From DAISIL01 sp036822015 (GTDB lineage: Bacteria; Bacteroidota; Bacteroidia; Cytophagales; Bernardetiaceae), in the NCBI GenBank assembly GCA_036822015.1, contig DAISIL010000011.1:1-61982 (forward strand): DNA of 61,982 nt, given 5' to 3'. The notes beneath the pieces were generated by a model. The model ran no database searches, had not been told where the DNA came from, and saw only the letters and a program-made list of their open reading frames with translations. Below, piece after piece: positions 56,521-61,982 of the stretch; within the stretch, counting starts at the first letter, position 1; each line of letters opens with the position of its first letter. Both the position numbers and the translations under genes were made by a program.

Positions 56521-58209
56521 TCAGAGATTACCGGCTTTGTCCATCTCTTTGAGTTCGCGGCGAAGGATTTTGCCGACGTTGGTTTTGGGCATCTTCTCGG
56601 CGGCAATGAAGGCATAATGGCGGGGCTGTTTGTAGCCCGTCAGGTGTTCCTTGCAGTGTTCTTTGAGTTCTTCTTTGGTCAGGGACGGGTCTTTGGCGAC
56701 GATGACAGCCTTGACGGCCTCCCCTGATTTCTCGTCCGAGACACCAATAACGGCGACCTCCAACACCTTCGGATGCAAGGCAATGGTATCTTCTACTTCG
56801 TTGGGATAGACGTTGAAGCCCGAGACAAGGATCATGTCTTTTTTGCGATCCACGATTTTGAAGAAGCCATCTTCGGTCATTACGGCAATATCGCCTGTCT
56901 TGAGCCAGCCGTCGGGGGTCAGGACACCTTCCGTGGCTTCGGGGCGTTTCCAATACCCGCGCATGACCTGCGGGCCGCGCCCCCAGAGTTCGCCGCGTTC
57001 GCCCTGGGCGACGGGGTTGCCGTCGTCGTCGGCGATCATAATTTCGGTGGAAGGCATGGGCAGCCCTATCGTCCCGATGCGCTCCGTGCCATCGACGGGG
57101 TTACAACACAAGACCGGTGAGGCTTCGGTTAGGCCATATCCCTCCACGAGGGGGCATCCGGTGGCTTCTTGCCATCGTTCGGCGACGGCTTTTTGGACGG
57201 CCATACCTCCGCCGACGGCTAGTTTGAGGTGAGAGAAATCGACCTCCCCGATATTGGGTTGGTTGAGTAGCCCATTGAAGAGGGTGTTTACGCCAGTCAG
57301 GGCAGTAAATTTGTGCTTTTTGAGTTCTTCGATGAAAGCGGGCATATCCCGAGGGTTCGTAATCAGGATATTTTTGGCACCAAAAGCCGTGAAAGCAAAG
57401 CAGTTTACGGTCAAGCAGAAGATGTGGTACATGGGCAGGGCCGTGATGATGGTCTCCTTGCCCTCGTTGGCACGAATGCACATCCAGGCTTGGATTTGGA
57501 GCATGTTGGCCAGCATATTACGGTGGCTTAGCTCGGCACCTTTGGCAACACCCGTTGTTCCGCCCGTGTACTGAATGAAAGCATTACTTTCCTTATCGAC
57601 CTCTACGCGCTGGAAAGGCTTGTCTTTGCCTTTGGCTAGCACCTCGCGGAAGCTCAAGGCCTGGGGTAGGCTGTAAGGGGGAACCATTTTTTTGATGTAC
57701 TTGACCGCAAAATTGACGATCTGCCGCTTCGGGAAAGGCATCATATCACCGATTTCGGTGATGATGACGGTACGAATTTCGGTTTTGGGTAGGATCGCCT
57801 GGAGCTTATCAGCGAAGTTGGCCAGCACAACAAGAGCCTTGACGTTGGCATCCGTAAACTGATGTTCCATCTCGCGGGCGGTGTAGAGCGGGTTCGTATT
57901 GACGACAACCATGCCGGCACGCAAGGCACCAAAAAGTGCGATCGGATACTGGATCAGGTTGGGCATCTGGATCGCGATGCGGTCGCCGGGCTTGAGGTCG
58001 GTGTGGTTTTGTAGAAAGCTCGCAAACTGCCGAGATTGCATATCTAACTCGCGGTAGGTCAGGCAAACGCCCATACAATAAAAAGATTCCTTGTCCGCAA
58101 ATTTCTCAAAACTCTCCTCCATCAAAGCGATCAGCGAACTGTATTGATCTAAGTTAATCGTCTGGGATACGCCCTTAGGGTATTGTCCCTGCCATACCGG
58201 ATTGCTCAT
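56521..58209 (-). CDS. fadD: long-chain-fatty-acid--CoA ligase
   Basis: 562 residues of the AMP-binding ligase family: P-loop Y-T-G-G-T-T-G-V-A-K-G near residue 213, the G-Y-G-L-T-E-A-S-P motif near 363, and the C-terminal catalytic lysine region (G-K-I-L-R-R-E-L-K). It activates fatty acids to acyl-CoA. A -7-like GATCTTTG on the minus strand (58245-58252) precedes it. First gene of the operon with the NlpE/META lipoprotein and the OsmC protein. Confidence 0.93.
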   Translation of the reverse strand: MSNPVWQGQYPKGVSQTINLDQYSSLIALMEESFEKFADKESFYCMGVCLTYRELDMQSRQFASFLQNHTDLKPGDRIAIQMPNLIQYPIALFGALRAGMVVVNTNPLYTAREMEHQFTDANVKALVVLANFADKLQAILPKTEIRTVIITEIGDMMPFPKRQIVNFAVKYIKKMVPPYSLPQALSFREVLAKGKDKPFQRVEVDKESNAFIQYTGGTTGVAKGAELSHRNMLANMLQIQAWMCIRANEGKETIITALPMYHIFCLTVNCFAFTAFGAKNILITNPRDMPAFIEELKKHKFTALTGVNTLFNGLLNQPNIGEVDFSHLKLAVGGGMAVQKAVAERWQEATGCPLVEGYGLTEASPVLCCNPVDGTERIGTIGLPMPSTEIMIADDDGNPVAQGERGELWGRGPQVMRGYWKRPEATEGVLTPDGWLKTGDIAVMTEDGFFKIVDRKKDMILVSGFNVYPNEVEDTIALHPKVLEVAVIGVSDEKSGEAVKAVIVAKDPSLTKEELKEHCKEHLTGYKQPRHYAFIAAEKMPKTNVGKILRRELKEMDKAGNL

Positions 58210-58342
58210 GGTGTTGTTGTGTGATTAAGTGGGTATAAAAATGACAAAGATCAGCGGCATCAACGGAACGCTACCCCGGTGATTGGCCTGTTCATCAAAC
58301 AAAAAAACGAATTTTTGGTAAGAAACAAAAATAAAAAAACAG

Positions 58343-58350
58343 TATTTTTG
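58343..58350 (+). promoter_or_regulatory. -7 promoter box of the OmpA-like gene, leaderless geometry
   Basis: TATTTTTG, a perfect TAnnTTTG, ending 4 bp before the ATG at 58355. The nearest TTTG is at 58314-58317, 25 bp from the box. Confidence 0.5.
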
Positions 58351-58354
58351 TCAA

Positions 58355-59035
58355 ATGTACAGTATTGTTTGGTTGTTATCGGTTTTTTTGGTGCTGGATC
58401 GCCCGTTGGTGCAGGAGTTATTTCTCGAGCATCAGGTGGATCGTTCGCCCCTTGTGGGGGTGAGCGTGGAGGTGCGTCAGGTGGGGGAGGAAGGTGTAGC
58501 GCGTTATCTCACGGATGCCGAAGGCAAGGTGGCTTTGCCCTTACAGACCAACAAGCAGTATAAGTTGCGGCTGGTGCATCCCGATTTTTTTGTTGATGAG
58601 CAAGCCTTGCGGCTTGCAGAGACGACCGAATCCAAAACGTTTTTCTTGCGTCCTATTCAAGCAGGGGTTTTGCTTCGCTGGCGCGGGATAGATTTTGTGT
58701 TGGGGAAAGCCGATCTGTCCCCCGAAAGCCGCCCCGCCTGTCAGCGGCTAGCTCGGTGGCTTCAAGACAATGCAGGGCTTAGCGTAGAGATCGGCTGCCA
58801 CACGGACGCACGCGGGGCCGATGCCCGTAATCTATCGCTCTCCCAACAACGTGCCGAAATCCTCCGCGATACTTTGCTCGCTATGGGCATTGCGCCCGAG
58901 CGTGTACGGGCAAGGGGCTATGGCGAACGCTACTTGCTCAACCAGTGTGAAGATGGCGTGCGTTGTGGCCCCCTCGAACACGCCCAAAACCAGCGCATTG
59001 AGATTTTGATTGTACAGAACAACCCCCCAAAGTAA
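58355..59035 (+). CDS. OmpA family protein with N-terminal carboxypeptidase-regulatory-like domain
   Basis: 226 residues. A short signal-like N-terminus, then a beta-sandwich (about 25-95) of the carboxypeptidase-regulatory type (V-G-V-S-V-E-V-R ... G-K-V-A-L-P-L), then an OmpA-like peptidoglycan-binding domain with E-I-G-C-H-T-D-A-R-G, N-L-x-L-S-Q-Q-R-A and R-A-R-G-Y-G-E. The D and R that bind diaminopimelate are present. It should tether the outer membrane to the wall. Converges on gmhA with 7 bp between stops. Confidence 0.85.
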   Translation: MYSIVWLLSVFLVLDRPLVQELFLEHQVDRSPLVGVSVEVRQVGEEGVARYLTDAEGKVALPLQTNKQYKLRLVHPDFFVDEQALRLAETTESKTFFLRPIQAGVLLRWRGIDFVLGKADLSPESRPACQRLARWLQDNAGLSVEIGCHTDARGADARNLSLSQQRAEILRDTLLAMGIAPERVRARGYGERYLLNQCEDGVRCGPLEHAQNQRIEILIVQNNPPK

Positions 59036-59042
59036 CTTCCCC

Positions 59043-59642
59043 CTACGCGCCGCTTTTTTCTGTGGTAGGAGAGCCAAAGAGAGCCGCCTCCGTCGCCTGA
59101 CAGATCAGATGCCCGATCAGGATATGGGCTTCCTGGATGCGCGGCGTATCGTCGGAGGGGATGTTGAGGAGCCAATCGCAGAGCGGGGTCATTTGTCCGC
59201 CGCTTTGTCCGGTCATCCCGACGGTGTGCATCCCGATAGCGCGGGCTTTTTGGAGGGCTGCCACGACGTTGGGGGAGTTGCCCGAAGTGGAGATACCCAC
59301 CAGGACATCTCCGGGGCGGCCCATGGCTTCGGTGAGGCGGGCATAGACGTGCGGGTAGCCGTAGTCGTTGGCAACGGCGGTGAGGTAGGAGCTATTGACA
59401 TGCAGCGCCTCGGCAAAGAGCGGCGGGCGGTCGATGTAAAATCTTCCTGAAAGTTCGGCAATGTGCTGGGCATCAGCGGCACTGCCTCCGTTGCCACAAA
59501 AAAGTACCTTGCCACCCGCCCGAAAGGTATCCACCAGGCACGCCGTTACGTCGCCGATGCGTCGGAGGAAGTCCTGATCGTGGAGGAGTGTTGTCTTGGT
59601 CTGGATGCTGGCCCGGATGGCCGCTTCAAATACATCTTGCAT
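59043..59642 (-). CDS. gmhA: D-sedoheptulose-7-phosphate isomerase
   Basis: 199 residues, normal length. SIS-domain signatures: F-C-G-N-G-G-S-A-A-D-A-Q-H, S-T-S-G-N-S-P-N-V, and the family G-M-T-G. It makes D-glycero-D-manno-heptose 7-phosphate for LPS core heptose. DiaA-type relatives bind DnaA, but the active-site pattern here fits GmhA. A -7-like TATCTTTC lies 4 bp before the ATG on the minus strand, close to the divergent hsdM promoter. Confidence 0.92.
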   Translation of the reverse strand: MQDVFEAAIRASIQTKTTLLHDQDFLRRIGDVTACLVDTFRAGGKVLFCGNGGSAADAQHIAELSGRFYIDRPPLFAEALHVNSSYLTAVANDYGYPHVYARLTEAMGRPGDVLVGISTSGNSPNVVAALQKARAIGMHTVGMTGQSGGQMTPLCDWLLNIPSDDTPRIQEAHILIGHLICQATEAALFGSPTTEKSGA

Positions 59643-59685
59643 GGCAGAAAGATAAGAAGAAACGGGGAAAGTAGGGGTGATTTCT

Positions 59686-59693
59686 TATCTTTG
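59686..59693 (+). promoter_or_regulatory. -7 promoter box of hsdM
   Basis: TATCTTTG, perfect TAnnTTTG, 22 bp before the hsdM ATG. No TTTG at the usual -33 distance. Confidence 0.45.
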
Positions 59694-59715
59694 TTTAGTC
59701 CAAAAATTTAAATAC

Positions 59716-61982
59716 ATGAACCAATCCGTACACAACAGGCTTGTATCCTTTATCTGGTCGATTGCCGACGACTGCCTGAGAGACGTTTATGTAAGAGGAA
59801 AATACCGCGATGTCATCCTGCCGATGGTCGTGTTGAGGCGGCTCGATGCCTTGCTCGAACCCACCAAAGAAGCCGTAATGGAAGAAATGACCTTTCAGCG
59901 GGACGAGGCCGGTTTTACGGAGTGGGATGACGTAAGTTTGAGGAATGTCAGTACCTATGCGTTCTACAATACCAGCGAGTGGACATTGCAACGCCTCTAC
60001 GCCACGGCCACCAATAGCCAACAGATCCTGCAAGCCAACTTTGAAGACTACCTCAACGGCTTTAGCCCCAACGTAAAAGAGATCATCGACAAGTTTAAGC
60101 TCAAAAGCCAAATCCAACACATGGCCGCCAAAGATGTGCTGCTAGACGTACTAGAAAAATTCACCTCCCCATACATCAACCTTACCCCTCTCGAACAGGA
60201 AGCACCCGACGGCAGAAAGCTACCCCCACTTTCCAACCTGGGCATGGGCTATGTCTTTGAAGAACTGATCCGAAAGTTCAACGAAGAAAACAACGAAGAA
60301 GCCGGAGAACACTTTACCCCGCGTGAAGTCATCGACCTGATGACCCACATCGTTTTTGACCCCATCAAAGAACAACTGCCCCCCGTGATGACCATCTACG
60401 ACCCGGCTTGCGGTTCGGGTGGGATGCTCACCGAATCACAAAATTTCATCAAAGACGAAGAAGGAGCCATCCGCGCCACAGGAGATGTCTATCTGTACGG
60501 AAAGGAAATCAACGACGAAACCTACGCCATCTGCAAATCGGATATGCTGATAAAAGGCGACGACCCCAAAAATATACGGGTAGGCTCTACCCTTTCCACG
60601 GATGAGTTCGCGGGGATAACCTTCGATTTTATGCTCTCCAACCCACCTTATGGCAAATCCTGGAGCAGCGAAGTCAAATTCATCAAAGACGGGGCGGACA
60701 TCATCGACCCGCGCTTTGTCATACCGCTCAAAGATTATTGGGGAACAGAAGAAACACTTGATGCCACCCCCCGATCCTCCGATGGACAGTTGCTCTTCCT
60801 GATGGAAATGGTTAGCAAAATGAAGCCCATCAGCCAAAGCCCATTGGGTTCGCGCATTGCTTCGGTGCATAATGGCTCCAGCTTATTCACCGGAGATGCC
60901 GGCGGAGGAGAAAGCAACATCCGCCGATACCTCATCGAAAACGATTGGCTCGACTGCATCATCCAATTACCCAACAACCTCTTTTACAACACCGGCATCA
61001 CCACCTACATCTGGATATTGCATAACAACAAAGCCGCAAACCGAAAAGGTAAAGTGATCCTCATCGACGCTTCGCAACGCTTCGCCAAACTGCGTAAGAA
61101 CCTCGGCAACAAAAACTGCGAACTCACCCCTGACCACATCCAGGAAATACAGCAAGCCTACACCCAATTCCAAACCATCGAACGCCAAAGCGAAGACGGT
61201 TTGGCCGCCAAAGTGTTTGACAACACCGATTTTGGCTACTGCAAAGTAACCATCGACCGCCCCGCCAGGCTCAAAGCCCAATTTACCGCCGAGCGCATCG
61301 CCGATTTGCGCTTTGACAAATCCCTCAAAGAACCCATGCTATGGGCCTTTGAAAAATTCGGCGATCAGGTCTATACCGACCTCAAAGCCATCGAAAAAGA
61401 ACTGCTCGAATGGTGCGAGAAAAACGACCTCGACCTCAACGCCAAAAAACGAAAAGCACTCACCAACCCCTCCCAATGGAAAAAGCAGCGGGAAATCCTA
61501 GATGTAGCCACAATGCTACTGGAAGCCATCGGCACCGAGGAGTTTTCCGATTTCAACGCATTTACCCAAGCGGTGGACGCTGAACTCAAAGCCCAGAAAA
61601 CCAAACTTTCGGCCAGCGAGAAAAACCAAATCCTGGCCGCCGTGAGCTGGTATGACGAAAACGCCCAAAAAGTCATCAAGAAAACCCAAAAACTCAGTGG
61701 CCAGAAGCGCGAGCAGCTCTTGCAGCATTTGGGCTGTACCCCCGCGCAACTGCCCGACTATGGCTACTACCCCAGCGGCAAACCCAACGAATACATCATC
61801 TACGAAAGCCAAACGGATTTACGTGATAGTGAAAATGTGCCGCTCAATGAAAGCATTCATGAATACTTTTTGCGTGAAGTCAAACCCCACGTCCCCGAAG
61901 CATGGATCGACCTCGACAAAACCAAAATCGGCTACGAAATCAGCTTCAACAAATATTTCTACCAACACAAACCCCTACGCAG
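59716..61982 (+). CDS. hsdM: type I restriction-modification system, DNA methyltransferase subunit HsdM (3'-truncated)
   Basis: 755 codons are visible and the frame runs off the window. The N-terminus (M-N-Q-S-V-H-N-R-L-V-S-F-I-W) and helical domain (about 1-180) are typical of HsdM. Methyltransferase motif I Y-D-P-A-C-G-S-G-G-M-L is near residue 229 and catalytic motif IV N-P-P-Y near 310, for N6-adenine methylation. The C-terminal ~200 residues include G-Y-E-I-S-F-N-K-Y-F-Y, seen near the end of long HsdM proteins. HsdS and HsdR genes would be expected beyond the edge; anything else in that locus cannot be judged. Confidence 0.93.
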   Translation, partial: MNQSVHNRLVSFIWSIADDCLRDVYVRGKYRDVILPMVVLRRLDALLEPTKEAVMEEMTFQRDEAGFTEWDDVSLRNVSTYAFYNTSEWTLQRLYATATNSQQILQANFEDYLNGFSPNVKEIIDKFKLKSQIQHMAAKDVLLDVLEKFTSPYINLTPLEQEAPDGRKLPPLSNLGMGYVFEELIRKFNEENNEEAGEHFTPREVIDLMTHIVFDPIKEQLPPVMTIYDPACGSGGMLTESQNFIKDEEGAIRATGDVYLYGKEINDETYAICKSDMLIKGDDPKNIRVGSTLSTDEFAGITFDFMLSNPPYGKSWSSEVKFIKDGADIIDPRFVIPLKDYWGTEETLDATPRSSDGQLLFLMEMVSKMKPISQSPLGSRIASVHNGSSLFTGDAGGGESNIRRYLIENDWLDCIIQLPNNLFYNTGITTYIWILHNNKAANRKGKVILIDASQRFAKLRKNLGNKNCELTPDHIQEIQQAYTQFQTIERQSEDGLAAKVFDNTDFGYCKVTIDRPARLKAQFTAERIADLRFDKSLKEPMLWAFEKFGDQVYTDLKAIEKELLEWCEKNDLDLNAKKRKALTNPSQWKKQREILDVATMLLEAIGTEEFSDFNAFTQAVDAELKAQKTKLSASEKNQILAAVSWYDENAQKVIKKTQKLSGQKREQLLQHLGCTPAQLPDYGYYPSGKPNEYIIYESQTDLRDSENVPLNESIHEYFLREVKPHVPEAWIDLDKTKIGYEISFNKYFYQHKPLR

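Noticed and set aside
1..61982. CRISPR arrays, insertion sequences, prophage
   Set aside because: Looked for regularly spaced repeats, transposase or integrase signatures and found none.

Overview
The window looks like chromosomal DNA of a member of the Bacteroidota, possibly a saprospirian or a related lineage. Four kinds of evidence point there: promoters of the TTTG-N19/20-TAnnTTTG type; almost no Shine-Dalgarno sequences; a type IX secretion (T9SS) C-terminal sorting domain together with the gliding lipoprotein GldB; and a Rho factor with a long disordered insertion. Two GHMP kinases of the kind found with the bacterial mevalonate pathway, and a tRNA without an encoded CCA, agree with this. 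Gene density is high and most genes sit in short operons with 4-bp or longer overlaps. There is no phage, insertion sequence, integrase or CRISPR array; nearly everything reads as core chromosome.

Layout. 1-4.0 kb: end of an MBL-rhodanese gene converging on a minus-strand operon of M23 peptidase, bactofilin, AtpZ and an SF1 helicase. 4.1-4.8 kb: a TetR regulator whose promoter contains a perfect inverted repeat between the -33 and -7 boxes. 4.9-8.7 kb: MoxR ATPase plus kynureninase, tRNA-Arg, then 4-hydroxyphenylpyruvate dioxygenase (aromatic amino acid breakdown). 8.8-13.1 kb: a HTH-less NtrC-type response regulator, a TPR protein, ribosomal L21-L27 and a PabA/TrpG-type amidotransferase. 13.0-17.9 kb (minus): response regulator, transporter-domain histidine kinase, RNase Y and a probable 6S RNA. 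18-26 kb: GldB, a subtilase, a methyltransferase, an HD hydrolase and a large T9SS-exported HExxH protein. 25.9-35.3 kb: DprA, an alpha/beta hydrolase, UppP, and a minus-strand run of a TPR lipoprotein, mevalonate-type kinase, DUF4783, YraN, SNF transporter, lipoprotein, RDD protein and DUF3108 protein. 35.4-43.4 kb: EngB, an EEP-family protein, a TPR histidine kinase, YqgE, FabG, a second GHMP kinase and a three-gene cluster of small exported proteins. 43.4-50.8 kb: a long minus-strand run from rho through proS and LpxH to a flavin monooxygenase. 51-54.5 kb: PfkB kinase and the acpP-fabF-rnc cluster. 54.6-59.6 kb: outer-membrane proteins, OsmC, an NlpE/META lipoprotein, FadD, an OmpA-like protein and GmhA. 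59.7 kb to the edge: HsdM of a type I restriction-modification locus, cut by the window end.

How it works together. Much of the window serves the cell envelope: bactofilin with M23 peptidase, UppP, LpxH, GmhA, acpP-fabF-fabG, OmpA-like proteins and T9SS/gliding parts. The rest is translation and RNA metabolism (L21, L27, ProS, EngB, RNase III, RNase Y, Rho, 6S RNA) and signalling. I did not find a convincing wholly new multi-gene system. The observations most worth checking are the TetR operator with a near-copy over the M23 start codon, the putative 6S RNA, the regulator lacking a DNA-binding domain, a recurring leaderless promoter geometry, the symmetrical rho/pfkB divergent promoter, and the uncharacterised small-lipoprotein cluster at 42.1-43.4 kb.
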